From a virus, in the IMG/VR virus record IMGVR_UViG_3300035703_000158, positions 1-43,692 of that record: 43,692 nucleotides of DNA; one strand, given 5' to 3'. The translations under genes and the position numbers were made by a program. Below, one piece after another: positions 19,440 to 27,383 of the stretch (positions within the stretch are counted from its first letter, which is position 1; every line of letters starts with the position of its first letter). The notes under the pieces are model-generated. The model worked only from the letters and a program-made list of their open reading frames with translations, was not told the DNA's origin and did no database searches.

Positions 19440-22400
19440 CAGCAGGAGCCTCCTTGGGATTGTTTGCGCAGCTCCTCCAGCTGCCTGGCGAGCTCAGCTC
19501 GCGCCTTGGGGATGTCGGCCAGAGCCTGCTTGGCGGCCTGGGCCTCAGCAGTGGTTGGCTTGGGCTGTTTCTTGCCCTTGCCTGGCCCCTTGGCTGGGGC
19601 TGGCACCGCTTCCTTGGGCACCACCACGGCCTCGCCGTTGATGCTCGCCATCACCGTCTTGGTGTCGTAGACGGCTGGCTTGCGGTCTGGCTTTGGCTGC
19701 AGCTCTGGGTTGAACTGCGGTGTGCCATCGGCCGGTGCTGAACCCTCCCCGCGATAGGGCTGCGGCGCACGCTCACCGGTGACTGGCAGCTCTGGGTTGA
19801 ACTCAGGCGTGCGTGGCCGCACGCGATCAATCGCGCCGCCGAGCTCGTAGCGGTTGTAGGCAAACATGCCGCGGCCCATCAGCCCCAGCCGCTTCTTCTC
19901 ATCCCAGCTGAGGCGATCCCAGCCGTTGGCCGCCATCAGCGCATCCTTTTGCGCCTGCATGGCTTTGGCATCGAGCAGGTTGTACTCGAAGCGCAGACGC
20001 ATCTCGTCGATCAGCGCATCAGCGTTCCGCCCGCCGGCCTTGTAAGGGGGCAGTGCGTCGGTGTTGAAGGCCATCGCCAGCTGGCCGGTTTCATCGCTGA
20101 ACAGGTCATCCACGAAGTTGCCCTGCTGGAAGAAGTCCGGCGCTTTGGGGCGATTGGGGATTGGCGTCACCGGTGCCTGCACCTCGCCGTTGTCGATGGC
20201 ACGGCGGAGGATCTCGGCCTTCATCTGCTCGCGTGCCTGAGGATCCAACCCACGGGGCTGGAACTCGCTCAGCGGCACCGCCATTGGGTTGCCATCAGCG
20301 TCCACCACCTGGCCCATCGGCGAGCCCGTGGACAGATCAGCGGGCACATCGAGCAGCGGTGCATCTGCAACGCCGGCCACGTTGGTTGTCAACGGCATTG
20401 CCAACTGCTCTGCCTCAGGAGGCAGGTAGCGGCCGCGGCGTTGGCTGAGCTCAACCAGTGCGTCGATGATGTCGCTCTTCTTGGCGTTCCACACGCGGCG
20501 GCCGGTGCGGGCCTTCACCAGTGCTGCCACTTCTGGCGACGACTCCGGCATGGCGAGCCGGCGCAGCAGATCGCGGTTCCAACCCTCCAGGGCTGCGCGG
20601 TACTCATCAGGAGTGCGGTAGCCGAACTCGCTGGCGGTGCGGGTGAACTGCTCGAGGGGTGGCAGCTGGATCTCAGCGGCCAGATCGAGGCCCAGCTGCT
20701 GCGGCAGCACCATCTCAAGCTGATCGCCAACCAGGCTCTCGGGAACGGCCATGCGCTGCTGCACGGCCTGCAGCTGCTGTTGGGCAACAGCCAGCTCGCG
20801 CTGCACCTTCGTCACCTGGCCCTTGGCCCCGCGGGGGGTGAGCTCACCGGACTGCTGGCGGGCGTCGATCTCAGCCAGCCGCTGGTTCAGGCCGTTGATC
20901 TGGTCCTGGGCTACCTGAAGTTCGTTGGCATTGCGTTCGGCGCCGATCTCGCGCCACACGCGGGAGTGGATCTCGCGCAGCTGGCTGTCGTCGAGCTCAT
21001 CCAGCTGAGCCAAGAACGTGTCGATCTCAGGCCTGGTGTCGAGGTCAAGCTCGCCCTGCCTGCTGCTGCGTGGTGCGAGGAACTGCTCAGTGGTGCCGCT
21101 CAGGTTGAGGTCGGCCACCTGCTGGTCGATCTGGTCGATCTGCTGCAGTAGTTGCTCAGCAGTTGCCTCGTCCACGTTCGGCACCTGGGCCAGCAGCTCA
21201 CCGCGTTGCATCGAGAGCTGCTCGATCTCGCCGCGAACGGATGGATCGCCGGTGGTCACCCTGAGCTCGAGCTGACCGGCTTCGCCCTGCTGAACAAGGC
21301 CCATGGACTGCAGGCGCTGGCGCTGGGCTTCCACCTGGCGGATCTGGGTGGCCTCATCGAGGTAGCGCTCGATGGCGCTGCCATTGGGCACGGCAGGAAC
21401 GATGGCGCCGCCGGTTTGGTATGGCGGCAGGGCCGGCGCCCCCGGCGCATCGCCTGGCAGTGATCCGCCTGGGGTTGCCTGATCAATCCGCACCGGCGTG
21501 ATCGGCCCGCCTCCAGCAGCGGCCTGCATCTGAACGCTGGGCAGCTGGGGGATGTCGGCCCCGGGCGGCAACTGCGGCGCATCGGTGCCCCGGTACATGT
21601 AGGGCGCCAGCTCGGCGTCGGCGATCTCGTCGAGCAGCGACACGCCACCGTCAAACATGGCGCGGCGCGTGGGACCGAACATGCTCAGCGCACCAATCAC
21701 GGTGAGCGGTGCGGCCAGGCCCTCAACCAACAGACCCTTGCCGAACTTGGTGAGGTAGTTGTCGGTCTCGTCGGCACGGCCGGGCAATCGCCAGCCAGCC
21801 AGGTCGCCAAGGTTGGCGAGGTTGCCGTCGTCTTGATTGATGAAGGGTGCCGCCAGAGTGGTGCCAACCAAGGCCTCGCCAACTCGGGTGCCGACAGTGA
21901 GGCCCGTGCGCAGGGCCGGGTTAGCCCGCTGCGCTACGGCCAGACTGCGGACGGCGCGCGTTGCTTTCAGGGCATCGGCAGCACGCTTCACCTGGGCCAG
22001 CTGGCCGACCCTCTTGATCAGTGATGCGCCGGTGACAGCACCGATGACCTCAGCGCCAATGGCGCCGCCGACCTCTAGGCCGGGCTGGTCAGCTGGTGTG
22101 ACCTCTTGGCCGATGCCGATGCGGAAGGGGTTGTACTGACGGGCCACCTCGTCGGGGATGGTCCATGCGTCTTTGACGTCGATGGTCTTGTGCTGGACAA
22201 GATCACCAACGGCATTGCCCAGCTTGCTGATTGCATTGATGGGCCCCACCACAAGGCCCGCCTTGGTGTCAGGCGAGGCCAGCACATTCATCAGCTGACC
22301 GAGTGGCTTGAGCGGGCCGAGATTGTTCTCGAGCCTGCTGTTCATCTCGGCCCTAGTGGGCTTGCGGCCTTGCGGCTTGGCTTGTGTTGGTGCTGCAGAA

Positions 22401-22483
22401 CCACCACCTGCTGTGGGTTCAGTTGGAACGACTGGATCAAAGGCCGAGTCGTCTTCGATTGGAGCCAGGTTGAAAGCAGGCAT
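19439..22483 (-). CDS. Internal virion protein, gp15/16-module member
   Basis: The 1014-aa protein is Pro/Gln/Ala-rich with several low-complexity linkers. Residues about 130-290 contain hydrophobic stretches (EVGGAIGAEVIGAVTGASLI, LLVEGLAAPLTVIGALSMF) that could insert in membrane; residues about 370-600 are coiled-coil (EIEQLSMQRGELLAQVP, LLQQIDQIDQQVADLNL, VTKVQRELAVAQQQLQAVQQRM). The C-terminus is Lys-rich then helical and coupled to the next gene (TGATG). Position between the two other large core proteins makes it a component of the ejection channel. T7 has two large core proteins, cyanopodoviruses often three smaller blocks. Confidence 0.7.
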   Translation of the reverse strand: MPAFNLAPIEDDSAFDPVVPTEPTAGGGSAAPTQAKPQGRKPTRAEMNSRLENNLGPLKPLGQLMNVLASPDTKAGLVVGPINAISKLGNAVGDLVQHKTIDVKDAWTIPDEVARQYNPFRIGIGQEVTPADQPGLEVGGAIGAEVIGAVTGASLIKRVGQLAQVKRAADALKATRAVRSLAVAQRANPALRTGLTVGTRVGEALVGTTLAAPFINQDDGNLANLGDLAGWRLPGRADETDNYLTKFGKGLLVEGLAAPLTVIGALSMFGPTRRAMFDGGVSLLDEIADAELAPYMYRGTDAPQLPPGADIPQLPSVQMQAAAGGGPITPVRIDQATPGGSLPGDAPGAPALPPYQTGGAIVPAVPNGSAIERYLDEATQIRQVEAQRQRLQSMGLVQQGEAGQLELRVTTGDPSVRGEIEQLSMQRGELLAQVPNVDEATAEQLLQQIDQIDQQVADLNLSGTTEQFLAPRSSRQGELDLDTRPEIDTFLAQLDELDDSQLREIHSRVWREIGAERNANELQVAQDQINGLNQRLAEIDARQQSGELTPRGAKGQVTKVQRELAVAQQQLQAVQQRMAVPESLVGDQLEMVLPQQLGLDLAAEIQLPPLEQFTRTASEFGYRTPDEYRAALEGWNRDLLRRLAMPESSPEVAALVKARTGRRVWNAKKSDIIDALVELSQRRGRYLPPEAEQLAMPLTTNVAGVADAPLLDVPADLSTGSPMGQVVDADGNPMAVPLSEFQPRGLDPQAREQMKAEILRRAIDNGEVQAPVTPIPNRPKAPDFFQQGNFVDDLFSDETGQLAMAFNTDALPPYKAGGRNADALIDEMRLRFEYNLLDAKAMQAQKDALMAANGWDRLSWDEKKRLGLMGRGMFAYNRYELGGAIDRVRPRTPEFNPELPVTGERAPQPYRGEGSAPADGTPQFNPELQPKPDRKPAVYDTKTVMASINGEAVVVPKEAVPAPAKGPGKGKKQPKPTTAEAQAAKQALADIPKARAELARQLEELRKQSQGGSC

Positions 22484-22497
22484 TGATCAGCGTCCTC

Positions 22498-25400
22498 CTA
22501 TTTGCTGGGTGAGAGAACTTGCACCCGGCCATCCGGGTAGACCCTGAGCCGGTATCTGAATGGTGTCCCGTGGCCGCCCGCAACCAGGCGGTTGGCCTGT
22601 TGCATTGGATCTATGGTCAATGGGGACCCCATGCCGAACAGCTTTGCCCTCTTGTCGTCGCCACCCTTGCTACTAGGCGCGTAGCCAAAGTTAAAGTCTT
22701 CGGTAATCACAAACGAGCCATCCTTTTGGGGTTCTGCCCAGAACCTGCCAAGCGAGTTGCCGACTTCTTGATTGTCGGCGGCGTAGCTGTAAACCGGAAT
22801 CATCCCCTTGGCAATCTGCCTCTTGTAAGAAGCTGCAGCCGCGGGAGCCATGTTCTGCTCAGCCCATCTGATGTGTTCGGGCGAATCCCTGCGGCGGTTT
22901 TTGATGCTTTCAAGAATCCTCACACCCTGCTCTTGGCTGACGGACAGCCCTTTGGCGCCGACACCTGAGATGTAGCGGAGGAAGAGATTGACGGGAAGGT
23001 CGTATTGATTGGCGACCTGCGGGTTCTTCGTATAGAACCGCCGAACCAGCTCAACGTCGTTGGCGTTACCACCAAGGAATCCGGTGATGGACGCGCCGGC
23101 CTTGTTGATGGCGTCAAGTCCGTTCTGAAAAGAACCCTTGTCCGCAAACTGCCCAGGGTTTGCTGCCCATGGCTTCCGCTGAACAGCAGGGCCAGCAGTG
23201 TCCTCATAGCCCTGCTCATTACTCAGCTGAGCGACTAGCTGATTGGCCAGATCTGAATCAGGTTCAGCAGCTGATCGACGCCCCACCTCGCCGCCATTGC
23301 GCTTGTACGACTCCCAGATCGCCTGGGTGTATTCAGCGATGGATGGATAGCGCCGGCCTTTGTAGAACTGCGGCTTGGTGTCGTTCCACAGTTTCGCCTG
23401 GCCCGAGTACCAGACAGATGCCGCCCTTCGGATCGCCTGTTCACCGCTGTAACCAGCTGCTTTCTGATCAGCGAGCATGTCGCGGAATCGGCCATTGATC
23501 ACCGTGTCCTGCGCATCGCGATCACGCAAGAACTGCTGCGGTGTCAGCCGTCTCCCCAGATACTTCTGCGTCCAGGGCCCCACATTGTTTGGCATGACCT
23601 GGCCAATGCCAAGCGCACCGGAGTCCGGGTTTACGGCGCTGTAGTTGCCGCCTGATTCCTTGCCGATGATTGCAGCGCGAAAGGCGCCGATGCTTCCGCT
23701 TGGTGCTGGCTGCCCTCCAGATGGTGCCGACAAAGATGGCGGCAGCGTTGCTGCAGCGGCGGGCGGCGTGAGTATCCGCATGAGCCAGCCGCCAGGCCGC
23801 AGTGGGTTGTACCCAACCGGCATTATTCCCAGCCCTGAGCCCTGCAGGCTGGGCAGCTGGCTGCTCGACACCGTGTTGTTCGCACGAGACTGCTTGACCT
23901 TCTCCTGCAACCAGCGCTTTGCATCGCCGTTGGGGTCGAGGTTGGGGTAGAAGCGCAGCTGCTCGAGCAGATAGCGGAACGTGCTGGTGTTGGCACGCTT
24001 GGCCATGTTGTAGAGCTCAGCGCTCACCGGCTTGTTGTTCTGCAGGCTGACCAGCTCAGAGCGCAGCCACCGGCCATCCATCACCGGCCGGCGCTGGTAG
24101 GTGCGGATCGTCTCGTCAGACAGCGATGCGGCCCCGGCCTTGGGCACCCCACGAGCAGCAGCAGGGTCAGTGCCAACGGTTTGTGGCCCCACCTCGCCAG
24201 GCTTGCGGCCGGTGAGCTCGGTCATCACCTTTGCCCACTCCGGCGTCTTGCGCACCGCCGCCTCGGCTTCAGCCATCACCACGCTGCGGGCGGCCGGGCT
24301 CATCACCTGACCGGGCCGCTCTGCCTTCCAGGAGCGAATCGCCTTCGACAGCTCCCGTTCGTAGAGGTTGGTCAGCCGATTGGCGGCCGCCGTCAGCTTG
24401 GTGTTCTGGTACGCCGCTGAGATCGCGGCTGTTGCTGTTGCGCCACCTGCCAGCTGTTGCGCCACCACCTGGGCCAGCGCATCACCGCTGCGGCCATTCA
24501 CCTTCTGCTGGCTCTTGAGCTCACGCACGGCCTGGCTGTCGAGATCCTGCAGCACGGCGGCAGTGACCTTCTCCTTCACACCAGGGTCAAACTCAGCCGC
24601 TGAATCACGGGCCTTGTTGATGGCGGCCACCATGCGCTGGTAGTCATCGCGCCGACCCTCAGGGGTGGGGTTAAGGCTGGCGATCTGCCTGGCCTGTTGC
24701 AGGGCGTTCTTGTAGGCGCCAGGGTCATCGGTCCACGTGCTGGGACCGACTGCTTCCATCTGAACGATGAAGTCTTCCACCTGGAACGGATCCGGCGGCC
24801 GCACCACCTGGGTGAACTCGCTTTGATCCTTGGCCCGCTGGGCGATGTACTCCTCAGGCTTGAGGTAGCCCATGCCCAGGGCTTGATTGCGGAACTCCAG
24901 CAGTGCAGCGGGATAGCCGGGGTCCGCTGGGTCGAACTGGCCCGGGCCTGAATACCAGAGCCGATCAAGCGTCAGCTCGATGTTCTTCTGCCGCAGGTCA
25001 TGCGTCTTCTGCACAGCCTCCTGCCCGCGCACCTGCAGCTCGAGGGTCTCGAACGGCGCCATCGCGCCCCAGGTCGGCCGCTTCTCGTATGGCATGGACG
25101 GGTCGCCGGCCCTGATGTTTTGCAGCACTGCACCGGCAACCGGGTCACTGCCGTAGGTGCCGATGATCTGCTCGCGCAGGAACTGCACCGTGCGCTTGCG
25201 GGCATCGGGGGCCAGCAGCTTCAGCTGTTGATCCAGCGCAAAGGTGATCGCTGCAGCGCCGTATTGGGTGAACTCGGGAGTGCCGGGCTTGAAGGTCACG
25301 CCTTGGTGCGTGTACCCCTTGGTCATCAAGTCCTCCATCACCGCGGCTGTTGCGGCCACCGTGCTGTTGCGCGTCGATTCCTCAACAGCGGCGTCGTAGA

Positions 25401-26097
25401 ACTTGCGCTGCTTGTCGCGGTATTGATCCCAGGCCTGGTTCAGCTTGGGCGTCACATAGAACTGCACCTCTGGTTCATCACCCGTCAGCTGAAACCGGTT
25501 GAGCACCTGTGAGGTCAGCTGCACCTGGCGCTTCGTGAGCTCTGGGCTGTCGGGCCGCAGGGTGCTCAGCATCCCCGCATTGGCGCTCAGGTCGTCTTCC
25601 AGCGCGTTGGAAATCTCAGAGCCAGCCAGCTGCGCCAGGGCCCGCCGGCGGCCGATCAGCTTCCACGGGTTCGACTCATTCAGCAGCTGAGCTGCAATCG
25701 GATCAACCTTCTCGAGTTGCCCGATCTGGCTGGCAGCATCGGCTGCGCCGGCCTCGGCCTGCACCTGCAGCGACAGGATGGCCTTGGCCTGCTGGTTCTT
25801 GAGCTCGGCGTAGTAGCCCTCTTCGATCTGCCCTTTGCGCAGCGACAGATAGCCCTGCCCGGCGACATCCATCAACGCCTTGTTGAATGGCGCCAATGCA
25901 GTGGCGAGCTGCTCGTACTGGTTGAAGCCAGCGACATTGCCGCGAGCTCCGATCTGGATCGTGCTGATCCCGCTCGGGTTGTCGAGCTGCACCGGCCTGG
26001 CCGGCGCGGCGGGCTGCGTTTGCGCCGCCTGCACAAAGGCCCCGATCGGCCGGGCGACCGGCGTGATCTGACCAAGGGGAAGGTTTCTGTCTGCCAT
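22498..26097 (-). CDS. Internal virion protein with lytic transglycosylase domain
   Basis: This 1199-aa core protein is the largest gene product here. Residues about 800-925 form an SLT-type lytic transglycosylase: catalytic Glu in AAIIGKESGGNY (about 815), then GALGIGQVMPNN and a closing helix (AIRRAASVWYSGQA). It should cut peptidoglycan locally at infection. The N-terminal 780 residues are helical repeats typical of T7 gp15-like proteins; the C-terminal 250 residues are beta-containing (YSYAADNQEVGNSLGRFW...). In T7 this activity is at the N-terminus of gp16, so the domain has a different position here. The ATG is at 26097, seven bases after the gp14-like stop. Confidence 0.8.
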   Translation of the reverse strand: MADRNLPLGQITPVARPIGAFVQAAQTQPAAPARPVQLDNPSGISTIQIGARGNVAGFNQYEQLATALAPFNKALMDVAGQGYLSLRKGQIEEGYYAELKNQQAKAILSLQVQAEAGAADAASQIGQLEKVDPIAAQLLNESNPWKLIGRRRALAQLAGSEISNALEDDLSANAGMLSTLRPDSPELTKRQVQLTSQVLNRFQLTGDEPEVQFYVTPKLNQAWDQYRDKQRKFYDAAVEESTRNSTVAATAAVMEDLMTKGYTHQGVTFKPGTPEFTQYGAAAITFALDQQLKLLAPDARKRTVQFLREQIIGTYGSDPVAGAVLQNIRAGDPSMPYEKRPTWGAMAPFETLELQVRGQEAVQKTHDLRQKNIELTLDRLWYSGPGQFDPADPGYPAALLEFRNQALGMGYLKPEEYIAQRAKDQSEFTQVVRPPDPFQVEDFIVQMEAVGPSTWTDDPGAYKNALQQARQIASLNPTPEGRRDDYQRMVAAINKARDSAAEFDPGVKEKVTAAVLQDLDSQAVRELKSQQKVNGRSGDALAQVVAQQLAGGATATAAISAAYQNTKLTAAANRLTNLYERELSKAIRSWKAERPGQVMSPAARSVVMAEAEAAVRKTPEWAKVMTELTGRKPGEVGPQTVGTDPAAARGVPKAGAASLSDETIRTYQRRPVMDGRWLRSELVSLQNNKPVSAELYNMAKRANTSTFRYLLEQLRFYPNLDPNGDAKRWLQEKVKQSRANNTVSSSQLPSLQGSGLGIMPVGYNPLRPGGWLMRILTPPAAAATLPPSLSAPSGGQPAPSGSIGAFRAAIIGKESGGNYSAVNPDSGALGIGQVMPNNVGPWTQKYLGRRLTPQQFLRDRDAQDTVINGRFRDMLADQKAAGYSGEQAIRRAASVWYSGQAKLWNDTKPQFYKGRRYPSIAEYTQAIWESYKRNGGEVGRRSAAEPDSDLANQLVAQLSNEQGYEDTAGPAVQRKPWAANPGQFADKGSFQNGLDAINKAGASITGFLGGNANDVELVRRFYTKNPQVANQYDLPVNLFLRYISGVGAKGLSVSQEQGVRILESIKNRRRDSPEHIRWAEQNMAPAAAASYKRQIAKGMIPVYSYAADNQEVGNSLGRFWAEPQKDGSFVITEDFNFGYAPSSKGGDDKRAKLFGMGSPLTIDPMQQANRLVAGGHGTPFRYRLRVYPDGRVQVLSPSK

Positions 26098-26103
26098 TGA
26101 TCG

Positions 26104-26937
26104 TTAGCCGGGTGTGCCGGGGCCGCTGGGGGATGAGGGCCTCTTCAGCCCTTTGACTGCGCCGGCCATCGAGACGGCCGACTGCACGCCACCAAGCACT
26201 GCGGTGCCGATGTTCAGCGCTGCCGCCGCACCGCTTGGACCTGCACCCGTCATCGACGGGGGCGGCGGAGTCAGCAGCGTTGGCAGCGGTGCAAACGGTG
26301 GGATCGGGTCGATGTAGGGCTGCTCTTCGTAGAACTGCTGGCTGTTCCAGCGGTTCAGGTACTGAGCCACCTGGCCCGCTTGCTCCCGGGTGTACTGGCG
26401 GGTGCGCAGTCCGCGGTTGATCGACTGCAGCGTTTCGTAGTCGCCTACCTGGCGGGCGTAGTCGTTGACGATGCGATCAACGGAACGGCCTTCCTGGCCC
26501 ATGGCCTGGACAGATGCACGCGCCTGCAGTGCTCTCCAGCGGTATTGCTGCATCGCCACGGCCTCCTGCATCGAGGCCTCCTGAAAGGCCTGGCTCATGG
26601 CATCGCTGTCTTGGACGTAGGCCGCGCCAGCCGCTGCCCGTGTCTGCCCCACAACCTCCGCCTGTCGGATGCTCTTGACCAGCTCGAAGTTTCTCAGCGA
26701 GTTGGTGTAAGCCAGCTGCTGGTTGTAGTTGACCGTCTCCGCCCAATACTTTTGCTGGGCATTGGCATCAGTCACCCGGGCGTTGAAACCCGCCTGCCAT
26801 TGAGCAAAGCGCCCGTTGGCATCCTGAAAGGCCTTTTGGTTTTCGTAGTCCTGGCGCTGGGCGGCGTTGCTGGCGCCGGCTCCCAGGATCCCCATGCCGG
26901 CGTTGGCAACGCCAAACGCAATCGAAAACGGATCCAT
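26104..26937 (-). CDS. Internal virion protein gp14-like
   Basis: This 277-aa protein begins with a Gly/Ala-rich hydrophobic segment (AFGVANAGMGILGAGASNAAQR) and then long amphipathic helices (NAQQKYWAETVNYNQQLAYTNSLRNFELVKSIRQAEV), as in T7 gp14, which leaves the core first and forms the outer-membrane pore. The C-terminal part is Pro/Gly-rich with another hydrophobic stretch (AAAALNIGTAVLGGVQSAVSMAGAV). The ATG overlaps the gp13-like stop (TGATG). Order gp13-gp14-core proteins is that of T7. Confidence 0.8.
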   Translation of the reverse strand: MDPFSIAFGVANAGMGILGAGASNAAQRQDYENQKAFQDANGRFAQWQAGFNARVTDANAQQKYWAETVNYNQQLAYTNSLRNFELVKSIRQAEVVGQTRAAAGAAYVQDSDAMSQAFQEASMQEAVAMQQYRWRALQARASVQAMGQEGRSVDRIVNDYARQVGDYETLQSINRGLRTRQYTREQAGQVAQYLNRWNSQQFYEEQPYIDPIPPFAPLPTLLTPPPPSMTGAGPSGAAAALNIGTAVLGGVQSAVSMAGAVKGLKRPSSPSGPGTPG

Positions 26938-27383
26938 CAGCGTGCCCTCCAGAAGTGACAGAACAGCTGAGCGCTGCGCCCCCTGGGCGCTGGTGTGTCG
27001 ATCGTGAAGCCCAGGTGCTCAAGCCAGCGCAACGTGGCCTGATTGGATGCCAGGGCCCAGTTCTCGAGGCAGCCGGCGCCATCGCGCAGCAGGCCATCCA
27101 CCCACACCCGGCCGCCGCGAATGAACTGGCGGCGATGGCTGGCCGTGGCGAGCAGCTTGTCGGTGCCCAGCAGCCAGATCAGCGATCCATTGACGCCGCA
27201 GATGCCCACCGGCTCACCATCATCTGCATCTATGCAACGACAGATTGAGCTGCTTTTCCAGCTCCCGATCACGGCCTCTTCCCCTGTGATCCCATGGCTA
27301 TAGAGCACTTCAAGCTGGTCTTGATAGCGAACTCGACTTGCAATGCGCTGCACTCGTGCAGGAGTTGGTTCAGACCAGTTCAT
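26937..27383 (-). CDS. gp13-like internal virion assembly protein (GNAT-fold)
   Basis: The product is 148 aa from the ATG at 27383, preceded by GAGGAG and overlapping the tail-tube B stop (ATGA). The protein has the acetyltransferase-like layout of T7 gp13: EPVGICGVNGSLIWLLGTDKLL resembles the central strands, and WALASNQATLRWLEHLGFTID is the typical C-terminal GNAT helix-strand. T7 gp13 is required for assembly of infective virions. The catalytic role is unproven in the family. A longer in-frame start at 27422 is less likely because it lies inside the upstream gene. Confidence 0.75.
   Translation of the reverse strand: MNWSEPTPARVQRIASRVRYQDQLEVLYSHGITGEEAVIGSWKSSSICRCIDADDGEPVGICGVNGSLIWLLGTDKLLATASHRRQFIRGGRVWVDGLLRDGAGCLENWALASNQATLRWLEHLGFTIDTPAPRGRSAQLFCHFWRAR

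Noticed and set aside
19949-21151. 400-aa plus-strand frame opposite the internal virion gene
   Set aside because: Leu/Gln/His-rich antisense shadow without domains; the minus-strand frame is continuous for 1014 codons with coupled neighbours.
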